A stretch of DNA of 64,000 bases from Amycolatopsis sp. NBC_01480 (lineage in GTDB: Bacteria; Actinomycetota; Actinomycetes; Mycobacteriales; Pseudonocardiaceae): assembly GCF_036227205.1 (NCBI RefSeq), contig NZ_CP109442.1, positions 7,440,001-7,504,000 of the forward strand, in the 5' to 3' direction. The notes beneath the pieces were generated by a model. It ran no database searches, was not told the origin of the DNA, and was given only the letters and a program-made list of their open reading frames with translations. Both the position numbers and the translations under genes were made by a program. The first letter of the stretch is position 1. Each line of letters starts with the position of its first letter. This document shows positions 28,543 through 45,100 of this stretch, in pieces.

Positions 28543-28564
28543 ACCGGCTGCGGCCGGTCTTTTT
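28543..28564 (+). terminator. Rho-independent terminator of the LAL gene
   Basis: The stem ACCGGC/GCCGGT (28543-28548 with 28553-28558) is followed by C and five T residues, 44 bp after the LAL stop. It is the only hairpin with a true T-tract in the regulatory segment. It separates the LAL unit from the SARP/tetronate operon. Confidence 0.8.
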
Positions 28565-28841
28565 GCTGCCCGTTTACACCCGGTTCATTCGCCGTCCGGG
28601 GACACTACCAGGAAAAGCGCGTCTATAGTCGAAGTTTCGCGGATCCAGTGGTGTTGTTTACATTTCGGGAATGTGGTTGCATCATGTTCGGTACCGCCGC
28701 GTACCCGGTTACGTACCCCTTGATTACGTAATTTTGCAGATGTGGCCGCCGAAGCGCCTCTGAAAGACTCTTCCCTGTTCGGGTCCGCCGGGGGACACCT
28801 CGCGGACTTTCTGGGGTATGGGGTAGGAGGTCAGAAATCTG
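28565..28841 (+). promoter_or_regulatory. SARP-gene control region with weak SARP box and GTACC repeats
   Basis: The stretch 28500-28841 contains no gene apart from the terminator. This part is unusually AT-rich. AAAGCG (28614-28619), ATAGTC (28625-28630) and TTCGCG (28636-28641) keep the 11-bp rhythm of the other SARP boxes but match poorly in the middle, so autoregulation is only possible. Further down, GTACC repeats at 28691, 28701 and 28713, and TTACGTA at 28709 and 28724, suggest another regulator site, perhaps for the LAL protein. Confidence 0.4.
28614..28641 (+). promoter_or_regulatory. Weak SARP box 4 (possible autoregulation)
   Basis: AAAGCG-N5-ATAGTC-N5-TTCGCG has outer copies one mismatch or so from TNRGCG and a poor middle copy. 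It has the same phase as the three stronger boxes. It may be chance. Confidence 0.3.
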
Positions 28842-29621
28842 ATGCGATTCGAGCTCCTGGGTCCTCTTCGGGTGGTCGAGGTGAACAACGGCGTTCCCAC
28901 CGCATTGACCGTGTTGCCGAGGAAGGTCGCGAATCTGCTCGCGGTGCTGCTCGTGCGCGCCAACCAGGTGGTCTCCGCGGACCAGCTGATCACGGAGCTG
29001 TGGGGGGAACACCCGCCACGGCGCGCGATGGCCACGCTGCACGTCTACGTCTCCCAGCTGCGCCGCTACCTGGCGGTCGGCGGGGTCAATCCGATCACCA
29101 CCCAGGGGCGCAGCTACTGCCTCACCGTCGATCCCGGCGGCTGCGACATCGACGAGTTCCGCACGCTGACCCGGGCCGGGCGCACGCACCTGCAGGCGGG
29201 CCGGTACGCCGAAGCCTCCGCCGCGTTGAGCCAGGCCCGCGCACTGTGGCGCGGCCCGGCGCTCGCCGAGGCGGGCAGCGGCCCGATCCTCACCGGGTTC
29301 ACCGTCTGGCTGGAGGAGCTGCGCCAGGAAGGCCAGGAGATGCTGATCGAGGCCGGGCTGGCGATGGGCTGCGAGCGGGAGCTGGTCAGCTCGCTGTACG
29401 CGATGATCGCGGAGAACCCGCTGCACGAGGTCTACTACCGGCAGCTCATGACGGCGCTGTACCGCTGTGACCGGCGGGCCGAGGCGCTGACCGTCTACCG
29501 CAAGGCCCGCGCCCGGATCACCGACGACCTCGGGCTCGAGCCCGGCCGGCCGCTCCAGCTGCTGCACCAGGAGATCCTGGCCGCCGACATCGACCTGCGC
29601 GCCCGGCCCATCGCGGTCTGA
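28842..29621 (+). CDS. SARP-family pathway activator
   Basis: This is a 259-aa Streptomyces antibiotic regulatory protein: an OmpR-like winged helix (about 1-95: FELLGPLRV, LPRKVANLLAVLL, LITELWGEHPPRRAMATLHVYVSQLRR) followed by a bacterial transcriptional activator domain (about 100-250: DIDEFRTL, ALWRGPAL, YRQLMTALYRCDRRAEALTVYRKAR). There is no ATPase domain, so it is a short SARP. GGAGG lies 11 nt before the ATG, a long spacing. It probably binds the 11-bp repeats at 25437, 32621 and 58783. The next gene starts 83 bp on, so it likely shares a transcript with the tetronate genes. It corresponds to AbyH by context. Confidence 0.93.
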   Translation: MRFELLGPLRVVEVNNGVPTALTVLPRKVANLLAVLLVRANQVVSADQLITELWGEHPPRRAMATLHVYVSQLRRYLAVGGVNPITTQGRSYCLTVDPGGCDIDEFRTLTRAGRTHLQAGRYAEASAALSQARALWRGPALAEAGSGPILTGFTVWLEELRQEGQEMLIEAGLAMGCERELVSSLYAMIAENPLHEVYYRQLMTALYRCDRRAEALTVYRKARARITDDLGLEPGRPLQLLHQEILAADIDLRARPIAV

Positions 29622-29704
29622 AGCGCCGCACCACTTTTCCGTCTCCGCCGCCCGGCCGGCTGCTGCCGCCGGGCGGTGCCCGCACGTCCTCTGGAGGGAA
29701 TCCC

Positions 29705-30748
29705 ATGGCCGCCACCGAAAGCCCGCCGCTGGCCCACATCGTCTCCACCGGGTCGGCGCTGCCCGGCGAACCCATCGACAACGCGACGCTGGGCGAACGG
29801 CTCGGCATGGACCGGCTGTGGGAGCAGTGGGTCGCCACGTTCGTCGGCACGCTCGGCCGGCACCTGTCGTTCGACCTCGACACCGGCAAGCCGCTGGGCA
29901 CCCTGGCCGACCTCGGCGAGCAGGCCGGGCGGGCCGCGCTCGAGTCCGGCGGCATCGCCCCGGGCGAGATCGACGCGGTGGTGTTCGGCACCGCCACGCC
30001 GGACATGCTGATGCCCGCCACGGTGAACATCATCGCGGACCGGCTGGGCATCGACGGCGTGCCGACCTACCAGCTGCAGTCCGGCTGCACCGGCGCGGTC
30101 CAGGCTCTTTCGCTCGGCGCCAAGCTGGCCGCCGACCCGGGCACCCGGCGGGTGCTCGTGCTGGCCGGCGACAGCTGCACCAAGCATTTCGACCTGGGCA
30201 TGGACTTCCGCGCGCTGCCGCCGACCCAGCTGATCAACTGCGTGCTGTTCGGCGACGGCGCGGGCGCGGTGGTGCTGTCCGCGGAGCCCGAGCCGGACTC
30301 GATCGCCATCCGCCGCATCCTCACCCGGCTGGTCGGCGGCGGCCGCCCGCCGGGCCACGAGCTGGACTGGTTCGGCCCGGCCGACCGGGAGGACTCGCGC
30401 CCGGCCGTGGCCGAGGACTTCAAGGCGGTGGAGGAGTCGGTGCCCGCGCTGGCCGGGGAGATCGTCACCGAGCTGCTCGAAGACGTGGACTGGGCGGCCG
30501 GCGAGGTCGACTTCCTGCTGCCGCCGCAGCTGTCCGGCCGGATGACCGAGCGCATCGTCGCCGGCCTCGGCCTGCCCGGCGCGGAGGAGGTGTCCTGCGT
30601 CGACGAGGTCGGCAACTGCGGGAACGCGTTGCCGCTGCTGCAACTGGACCGGCTGCGGGACCGGATCGCCCCCGGTGACCGCGCGCTGGCCGTGGCGGTC
30701 GAATCCAGCAAGTGGCTCAAGGGCGGCCTGGCTTTGGAGGCAGTGTGA
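29705..30748 (+). CDS. KAS III-like tetronate-forming ketosynthase
   Basis: This 347-aa FabH-like protein (Agg1, RkD and AbyA1 type) joins the PKS-bound beta-keto acyl chain to glyceryl-ACP, making both the C-C and the ester bond of the tetronate ring and releasing the product. The thiolase fold is evident from FGTATPD, LQSGCTGAVQAL (Cys128), LFGDGAGAVVL and VGNCGNALP (Asn304). The catalytic His of FabH (in the PHQAN motif) is replaced: the segment reads LLPPQLSGR, with Pro274 at that position. No decarboxylation is needed in this reaction, so the loss is plausible. GGAGGGAA precedes the ATG. Its stop overlaps the next start (GTGA). Confidence 0.92.
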   Translation: MAATESPPLAHIVSTGSALPGEPIDNATLGERLGMDRLWEQWVATFVGTLGRHLSFDLDTGKPLGTLADLGEQAGRAALESGGIAPGEIDAVVFGTATPDMLMPATVNIIADRLGIDGVPTYQLQSGCTGAVQALSLGAKLAADPGTRRVLVLAGDSCTKHFDLGMDFRALPPTQLINCVLFGDGAGAVVLSAEPEPDSIAIRRILTRLVGGGRPPGHELDWFGPADREDSRPAVAEDFKAVEESVPALAGEIVTELLEDVDWAAGEVDFLLPPQLSGRMTERIVAGLGLPGAEEVSCVDEVGNCGNALPLLQLDRLRDRIAPGDRALAVAVESSKWLKGGLALEAV

Positions 30749-31560
30749 ACAACCCCGAGATCACCCCGGTCGCGGCGCAGCGCCGGCACACGCTGTTCTT
30801 CCTGCGCGAGTTCCGGTCCATCTCCCCGGTCTTCCTGGACACCGAGGTCGACGCGCGGGCGCTGCTGGCCCACCGCGCTTCGGCGGCGCAGGACGGGCGG
30901 CGGTATTCGATCGTCAGCTACCTGCTGCAGGTCGGCGGCCGGGTGCTGGCCGCGCACCCGGAGGCCAACGCGGCGATGACCGGCGGCCTCTGGCCCAAGG
31001 TGGCCCGATTTCCTTCCGTGGCCGGGAAACTGGCGCTCGACCGCCGGATCGGCGGCAAGCGCGTGGTGCTGGCCGCGGTGCTGCCCGGGCTCGAGCACGC
31101 CGGGCTGGACGCCATCCAGAATCAGGTGGAGCACTACCGCGACGGTGACCCGGACACCATGCCGGAATTCGCCGGGGCGCGGAAGCTGCACAGCCTGCCG
31201 GCGCTGATCGGGCGCGTGGCGTACCGGAAGGTGGTCCGGCCGCTGGCCGGGCGGGCCCGGGTGCTCGGCACGTTCTCGGTGACCTCGCTGGGCCACCGCC
31301 CGGTCGACGGGTTCCACTCGGTCGGCGGCACCACCATCACCCTCGGCGTGGGCCGCATCGCCGAGCGCGCGGTCGTGGTCGACGGCGAGGTCGCCGTGGT
31401 GCCGACGTTCCGGCTCAGCCTGGCGTTCGACCACCGGGTGATCGACGGGGCCGAGGCCGCCGACGTGCTGGCCGACCTCGTCGAGGGCCTCACTCACTAC
31501 GGCAAGGACGAGCCCGTGGCCGCGAAGGCGCGCGCGATCGAGGAGACCGCAGTCCGATGA
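30745..31560 (+). CDS. E2-like acyltransferase for tetronate primary alcohol acetylation
   Basis: This 271-aa protein is made only of the catalytic domain of 2-oxoacid dehydrogenase acyltransferases (E2), with no lipoyl or peripheral-binding domain. The active motif is LAFDHRVIDGAEAAD (His230 and Asp234 of HxxxDG), with the earlier SVTSLG and FHSVGGTTITLGVG strands of the chloramphenicol-acetyltransferase-like fold. In agglomerin biosynthesis Agg4 acetylates the ring hydroxymethyl group so that acetate can be eliminated, and AbyA4 is the abyssomicin counterpart. It starts with GTG at 30745 overlapping the KAS III stop, and ends overlapping the hydrolase start (ATGA). These couplings make the three genes a single translational unit. 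Confidence 0.92.
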   Translation: MNNPEITPVAAQRRHTLFFLREFRSISPVFLDTEVDARALLAHRASAAQDGRRYSIVSYLLQVGGRVLAAHPEANAAMTGGLWPKVARFPSVAGKLALDRRIGGKRVVLAAVLPGLEHAGLDAIQNQVEHYRDGDPDTMPEFAGARKLHSLPALIGRVAYRKVVRPLAGRARVLGTFSVTSLGHRPVDGFHSVGGTTITLGVGRIAERAVVVDGEVAVVPTFRLSLAFDHRVIDGAEAADVLADLVEGLTHYGKDEPVAAKARAIEETAVR

Positions 31561-32624
31561 CCAACGACATCGCCGAGCTGCGCCAGTTCATCGGCGTGCA
31601 CGCGGCGAACCAGAACATCGAGCCGGCCGTGCTGGAGCGGGTGCTCGCCGGGATCGGCAACGACCTCGAAGGCGACCCGGCTTCCTGGGCCGTGCAGTGG
31701 ACCCGTGAAGCGCAGGAAGCGAGTGCCCGCGGGGAACTCACCGCTGCCGGGGCGATGGCCGCGCTGGCCCGGTTCCCGTTTGCCGACGGCCCGGCGCGGG
31801 CTGCCGCCGCCCGGGTGGGCATCGACGCGTTCACGCAGTGGGCCGCGTCGGGCCCGTTGCAGGACCTGCGGCTCGAGTCCGATCAGGGCACGGTCCGGCT
31901 GTGGACCGCCGGTCTGTCCACTTCGGACCCACGGCCGCTGGTGGTGCTGCTGGGCGGGATCGTCGCGACCAAGGAGCAGTACGCGCCGGTGCTGCTGCAG
32001 CTTGATCAGCTGGGGCTGGCGGGCGTGGTCGCGGAGCTGCCCGGCGTCGGCGAGAACACCTGGCGGTACGACCAGGACAGCTGGCAGCTGTTCCCGGCCG
32101 TGCTGGACGCTCTTGCCGACCGGGCGCAGGTGGACCGGACGCACGTGGTGGCGCTGAGCTTCAGCGGCCACCTCGCGTTGCGGGCCGCCGCGCACGACGA
32201 CCGCATCCGCGGCGTGGTCACCGCGGGCGCGCCGATCCGCGAGTTCTTCCAGGCCCTGCGGGAAGGCGGTGGCGCGGCGATTCCGCGGATCACGCGGGAC
32301 ACCCTCGCCCATCTCCTGGGCTGCGCGCCCGGCGAGCTGGCCGGGCGCACCGACGGCTGGGAGTTGTCCGACGAGGAGCTGTCCGCGCCGGCGATCCCGG
32401 TGCGCTACATCGTCAGCTCCCGGGACGAGATCGTGCCGCCCGCGGAGGCGGAAGTGCTTCGCGCGCAAGTGAAAGACCTCGAACTGCTGACCCACGACGA
32501 CGTGCACGGCTCGCCGGCGCACGTCGCCGCGTCGCGCACCTGGTGTGTGCTTTCGGTGCTGCGCCTGCTCGGCGGGTACGAGCCCGTGGTGGCGCGGCTG
32601 GAGCAGACGCTGGCCGGGCTTTAG
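31557..32624 (+). CDS. Alpha/beta hydrolase for acetate elimination (exocyclic methylene formation)
   Basis: This is a 355-aa FrsA-like alpha/beta hydrolase of the Agg5/AbyA5 type. In agglomerin biosynthesis this enzyme eliminates acetate from the acetylated tetronate to give the exocyclic double bond. An N-terminal helical cap (about 1-105) precedes the core. [14 protein letters not shown] is the oxyanion region, [12 protein letters not shown] holds the nucleophile Ser203 (with Ser in place of the first Gly of GxSxG), SSRDEIVPP contains the Asp, and DDVHGSPAH the His. The ATG overlaps the acyltransferase stop. The TAG stop codon is itself part of the SARP box that precedes the next PKS gene. 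Confidence 0.92.
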   Translation: MTNDIAELRQFIGVHAANQNIEPAVLERVLAGIGNDLEGDPASWAVQWTREAQEASARGELTAAGAMAALARFPFADGPARAAAARVGIDAFTQWAASGPLQDLRLESDQGTVRLWTAGLSTSDPRPLVVLLGGIVATKEQYAPVLLQLDQLGLAGVVAELPGVGENTWRYDQDSWQLFPAVLDALADRAQVDRTHVVALSFSGHLALRAAAHDDRIRGVVTAGAPIREFFQALREGGGAAIPRITRDTLAHLLGCAPGELAGRTDGWELSDEELSAPAIPVRYIVSSRDEIVPPAEAEVLRAQVKDLELLTHDDVHGSPAHVAASRTWCVLSVLRLLGGYEPVVARLEQTLAGL

Positions 32625-32648
32625 CGCGATCGAAGTCAGTCCTTGGCG
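32621..32648 (+). promoter_or_regulatory. SARP box 2: internal promoter before PKS B
   Basis: TTAGCG (32621-32626) and TTGGCG (32643-32648) are 22 bp apart, that is two 11-bp steps. The middle position (32632-32637, GAAGTC) is a degenerate copy. The 13-mer TCCTTGGCGCGGC around the last copy recurs at the 58783 box. It lies in the 95-bp gap between the hydrolase and PKS B genes and would give the PKS B-C-D-flavoprotein operon its own SARP-driven promoter. Confidence 0.6.
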
Positions 32649-32719
32649 CGGCCGGGGAAGGTAGGAAGGCCGCACATTCGCGCCGTCGCCATCGCTCGGC
32701 GGAGAGAGGACCCAGCCGG

Positions 32720-39064
<6,345 letters not shown>

Positions 39065-39107
39065 GGCGTCCGCGCCACTGAAACCACCCACAGACTGCGA
39101 AGGTGTG

Positions 39108-42100
39108 ATGACCGTGACCGACCGGCAGGGCAGCGCCGGCTCGACCGAGGACCGGCTCCGCGATTACCTGCGCCGGGCCACCGCCGACCTGAAGTCCGCG
39201 CGGCACCGGCTGCGCGAGCACGAGGCGCGGGCGAACGAGCCGATCGCGGTGATCGGCATCGGCTGCCGGTTCCCCGGCGGGGTCAGCGCGCCCGAGGACC
39301 TGTGGGAGCTGGTGCGGACCGGGACCGACGCGATCACCCCGTTCCCCGGCGACCGCGGCTGGGACCTGGCCGGGCTGCCGTCCGACAGCGGGCTGGGCGC
39401 CGAGGAGGCGCGCAGCGGCGGGTTCCTGACCGGGGCGGGCGGGTTCGACCCGGCGTTCTTCGAGATGAGCCCCCGCGAGGCGATCGCCGCCGACCCGCAG
39501 CAGCGGTTGCTGCTGGAAACCGCCTGGGAGGCCATCGAACGCGCCGGGATCGACGCGGCCACGCTGCGGGGCAGCGACACCGGGGTGTTCGCCGGCGTGA
39601 TCGGCCAGGACTACAGCGCGGGCAACGAAGATCCCGGCGTCGAGGGCTACCGGATGACCGGCACGCAGAACAGCGTCGCGTCCGGGCGGGTGGCCTTCCA
39701 GCTCGGGTTCCGCGGCCCGGCCATCACACTCGACACCGCCTGCTCGTCCTCGCTCGTGGCGACGCACCTCGCCGTGCAGTCGCTGCGGCAGGGGGAGTGC
39801 TCGCTGGCGCTGGCCGGCGGGGCCACGGTGATCGCCACCCCCGAGGTGTTCGTCGAGTTCTCCCGGCAGGGCGGGCTGTCCCCGGACGGGCGGTGCCGGT
39901 CGTTCTCCGGCGACGCCAACGGGACCGGCCTCGGTGAGGGCGCCGGACTGCTGCTGCTCGAACGGCTCTCCGAAGCCCGCACCAACGGCCACCCGGTGCT
40001 CGCCGTGATCCGGGGCAGCGCGGTCAACCAGGACGGCGCGAGCAACGGGCTGACTGCCCCGAGCGGCCCGGCGCAGGCCCGGGTCATCGCCTCGGCACTG
40101 GCCGCCGCCGGGCTCCGCGCCGAAGACGTGGACACCGTCGAGGCGCACGGCACGGGCACCGTGCTCGGCGACCCGATCGAAGCCCGGGCGCTGCTGGAGG
40201 TCTACGGCCGGTCCCGGCCCGCCGACCGTCCATTGTGGCTTGGCTCGGTCAAGTCCAACATCGGGCACACGCAGGCCGCGGCCGGGGCGGCCGGGCTGAT
40301 CAAGATGATCATGGCGTTGCGGGCCGGGCAACTGCCGCCGACCCTGCACGTGGGGGAGCCCAGCGCCGAGGTCGACTGGGCCGAAGGCGCGGTGCGGCTG
40401 CTCACCGATGCGACGCCGTGGCCGGAGACCGACCGCCCGCGTCGCGCGGCGGTGTCGTCGTTCGGGATCAGCGGGACCAACGCGCACGTGATCGTCGAGC
40501 AGGCCGACGAGGCGTTCGAGCCCGCCGACACCCCGGTGACGCTGCCCGCGGTGCCGCTCGTGCTGTCCGCCCGGTCCGCGGACGCGCTGCGGGACCAGGC
40601 CCGGCGCCTGGACACCGTGCTGCGCGCGGACCCGGCGCCGCGCCCGCTGGACGTGGCCTATTCGGTGGCTGCGGGCCGGTCGTTGTTCGAGCACCGCGCG
40701 GGTGTGGTCGCCGCCGACCGCGACGGCCTGCTCACCGCGCTGGCCGAGATCGCCGACGGCCGGGTCGCGCCGAGCACCGTCACCGGCGGACTGGCCTTCC
40801 TGTTCGCCGGGCAGGGCAGCCAGCGCCCGGGCATGGGCCGGGAGCTGCACGCGGCGTTCCCGGTGTTCGCCGAGGCTTTGGACGAGATCACCGACAGCTT
40901 CGACCCGCTGCTGCCCGCGCCGTTGCGGCCGGTGATGTGGGCCGAGCCGGGCACCCCGGACGCGGATCGGCTCAACCAGACCGAATTCACCCAGCCCGCG
41001 CTGTTCGCCGTGGAGGTCGCGCTCCACCGCCAGCTGCACGCCTGGGGCCTGCGCCCGGACGCGCTGCTCGGCCACTCCATCGGCGAGCTGGCCGCCGCGC
41101 ACGCCGCGGGGGTGCTGTCGCTGGCCGACGCGGTGGTGCTGGTCGGCGCCCGCGGCCGGCTGATGGCGGCCGCCCCGGCCGGCGGGGCGATGGCGGCGAT
41201 CCGCGCGGGCGAGGACGAGGTCCGCGAGACGCTGGGGGACTACCGGGACCGGGCCGAGATCGCCGCGGTCAACGGTCCACAAGCGACAGTGGTGTCCGGC
41301 GACCGGGACGCGGTCGAGGAGCTGGCCGCGCACTGGACCGCGGCCGGGCGCAAGGTGACCCGGCTGCGCGTCAGCCACGCGTTCCACTCCCCGCACATGG
41401 CCGGGGCGCTCGAGGAGTTCACCGCGGTCGCGGCCGGGCTGACCTTCCGCGAGCCGTCGGTGCCGGTGGTCTCCAACCTGACCGGCCGGCTGCTGACCGC
41501 CGACGAGGCCCGGTCCCCGGAGTACTGGGCGCGGCACATCCGCCAGGCGGTCCGGTTCGCCGACGGCGTGCGCACGCTCGCCGGGCTCGGGATCCGCACG
41601 GCCGTGGAGATCGGGCCGGACGGCGCGTTGAGCGCGCTGGGCCGGGAAAGCACGGACGAGGTGGTGTTCGCCTCCGCGGCGAAGGAGAAGCGCGACGCGG
41701 CGGAGACCCTGCTCGGCGCGGTGGTGACAGCGCAGCTGCGGACCGCTTCGCCGGACCGGGTCTCGGTGTTCGACTGGACCGGCGCCGCGCGGACCAGCCT
41801 GCCGACGTACCCGTTCCAGCGGAGCGACCTGTGGCTCACCCCGGCCGCGCCGCCGACCGGGGAAGCCGGTGCGAGCGCGGACTTCTGGGCGGCCGTGGAG
41901 GCCGACGACGTCACGGCCCTGGGCGACACACTGGAACTGCCCGAATCCGGCCGGGCCGCGCTGGGCGAACTCGTCCCCGCGCTGGCGAAGTGGCGGCGCG
42001 GGCAGGCCGAACGGGCCGCCGCGGCCGAACTGCGGCTGCACGTCCGCTGGTCCGCCGTGCCGACCGGCGACACGATGCCCGGCGGCACCTGGCTGGTCGT

Positions 42101-45100
42101 CGACGGTCCGGCCGACCTGGTCGCCGCGCTCGGCGAAGGCGGTGCCGACGTGCGCTCGGTGACGGCGGAAACCCTTACCGGCCACCAAGATGACGAGATC
42201 GCGGGGGTGGTGATCGCCGTCGCGGACGAAGAGCCGATCACCACCACCCTCACCGCGCTCACCGCGGCCGCCGGGATCGAAGCCCCGGTCTGGGTCGTCA
42301 CCCGGGACGCCGTCGCCGCGGTGCCGAGCGACAGCCGTCGCGCCACGCGGCCGGGGCAGGCCGCGGTGTGGGGACTCCTGCGCACGATTTCGCTGGAGCG
42401 CCCGGGACGCCGCGGCGGCCTGCTGGACCTGCCCGCCACCCTGGACCGGCGGACGTCCGCGCGGCTGCGCGCCGTGCTCGGTGAGCCCGGGGCCGAAGAC
42501 CAGTACGCGGTCCGGCAGGCGGGCGCGTTCGTGCCGCGGCTGGTCCGGGCCGAGGACCGCGGCGGGGCGTGGCGCACCAGCGGCACGGCGCTGATCACCG
42601 GCGGCACCGGCGCGCTGGGCGGGCACGTCGCCCGGCTGCTCGTCGAACGCGGCGCGACCCGGCTCGTCCTGCTCAGCCGGCGTGGCCCGGCCGCGGACGG
42701 CGACGAGGCCTTGCGTGCCGAGCTGACCGGGCTCGGGGCCGAGGTGGAGATCCTCGCCTGTGACGTGACCGATGCCGGGGAGCTGGCTTCGGTCGTCGCG
42801 TCGGCGAAGGACCCGAAGGCGCCGTACCGCACTGTGGTGCACACCGCGGGCGCGTTGTGGCTCGGCGAAACGGACTCGATCACGCCGGCTGAGGTGGCGG
42901 ACGTGCTCGGCGCCAAGGTCGAGGGCGCCAAGGCCCTCGACGTGATCTTCGCCGACACCGATCTTGACGCTTTTGTGCTGTACTCCTCGGTTTCCGGGAC
43001 CTGGGGCGCGGGCGGGCAGGCCCTGTACGCCGCCGCGAACGCCGCGCTCGACGCGGTCGCCGCCACCCGGCGGGGCCGGAAGCAGAAGGCCGTTTCCGTC
43101 GCGTGGGGCCGGTGGGCCGGCGAAGGCATGGTCGACGCGGAGGCCGCCGAGTACCTGCGCAAGCGCGGCCTGCGCGGGCTGGACCCGGAACGGGCCGTCG
43201 TCGCGCTGGCCGACGTGCTGGCCGGCGACGCCACCACCGCGGTGATCGCGGACATCGACTGGCCGGTGTTCGTCAAGGCGATCACCTCGGCCCGTCCGAC
43301 GCGCTTCTTCGACGGCGTGCTCGCGCCGGCGGAACCGGCCCCGGCGGCCGGACTCGCCGCGCTCACCGGACACACCGGACTGGCCGGAATCCCGGCCCGG
43401 CAACGGGAACACGCGCTCCGGGAGCTGGTCCGCGACCAGGTCGCCGCGGTGCTCGGGCACCGGGACCCGGCCGCGCTGGACCCGGCCCGCCCGTTCACCG
43501 AGCTGGGCATCGACTCGCTGACCGCGGTCGAGTTCCGGGACCGGATCGTCGCGGCCACCGGCCTGACGCTGCCCACGACGGTGGTGTTCGACCAGCCGAC
43601 CCCGGACGCGCTCGCCACCCACCTGCTCGGCCTGCTCGGCGAAGACACCGCGGAGGAGGGCCCGCAGGTCGGCGCCGAAACCGACGACGACCCGATTGCG
43701 GTCGTTTCGATGAGCTGCCGGTTCCCCGGCGGCGTGCAGACTCCGGAAGACCTGTGGCGGTTGGTCGTCGAGGGCACCGACGCCGTCGGCGAGTTCCCGG
43801 CCGACCGCGGCTGGGACCCGGAGGCGCTCTACGACCCCGATCCGGAGGCGGCGGGCAAGTCCACCGTGCGCACCGGCGGGTTCCTGCACGACGCGACGAA
43901 CTTCGACGCGGCGTTCTTCGGCATCTCGCCGCGGGAGGCGCTGTCGATGGACCCGCAGCAGCGGGTGCTGCTCCAGATCGCCTGGGAGCTGTTCGAACGC
44001 GCCGGGCTGCGGGCCGGCGACGTACGCGGGACCTCGACCGGGGTGTTCGTCGGGACCAACGGCCAGGAGTACTCGTCGCTGCTGATGGCGGACGCCGGTT
44101 CCGCGGCCACCGAAGGCTTTGTGGTCACCGGCACCGCGAGCAGTGTCCTTTCCGGACGGCTCGCCTACACCTTCGGCCTGCAGGGCCCGGCGGTCAGCGT
44201 GGACACCGCTTGCTCGTCCTCGCTGGTGTCGATGCACCTGGCCGCCAAGGCCCTGCGCGCCGGCGAGTGCACGCTGGCGCTCGCCGGCGGGGTCACGGTG
44301 CTGTCCAAGCCCAGCCTGTTCGTCGAGTTCAGCCGGCAGCGGGCACTCGCCCCGGACGGGCGCTGCAAGGCGTTCGCCGACGCCGCCGACGGCACCGGCT
44401 GGGGCGAGGGCGCCGGGCTCGTCCTGCTGGAACGCCTGTCCGACGCGCGCCGCAACGGCCACCCCGTGCTGGCCGTCCTGCGTGGCCACGGCCTGAACCA
44501 GGACGGCGCCAGCAACGGCCTGTCCGCGCCGAACGGGGCCGCGCAGGAGCGGCTGATCCGCGAGACCCTGGCCGGCGCCGGGCTCACCACCGCGGACGTG
44601 GATCTGCTGGAGGCGCACGGCACCGGCACCCGCCTCGGCGACCCGATCGAGGCCAGTGCGCTGCTGGCGACCTACGGCCAGGGGCGGCCCGCCGACCGTC
44701 CACTGTGGCTCGGCTCGGTGAAGTCCAACATCGGCCACACCCAGGCCGCCGCGGGCGTCGCCGGGGTGATCAAGGCAGTGGAGGCGCTGCGGCACGGACT
44801 GCTGCCCGCGACCCTGCACGTGGACGCGCCCAGCGGCAAGGTGGACTGGACCGGCGGCGGCGTCGCGCTGGTGACCGAAACCGCGCCCTGGCCCGAGGTG
44901 GACCGGCCGCGGCGCGCGGCGGTGTCTTCGTTCGGGATCAGCGGGACGAACGCACACGTGATCCTGGAACAGGCCGAAGCCCCTGAGATGTCCACAGTGG
45001 ACGAGCAGCGGCAGGTTCTCCCGTTCGTGCTCTCCGCCCGGTCCGAGGACGCGCTGCGCGAACTCACCACCCGGCTCTCGCTGGAAGACAACCACGACGT

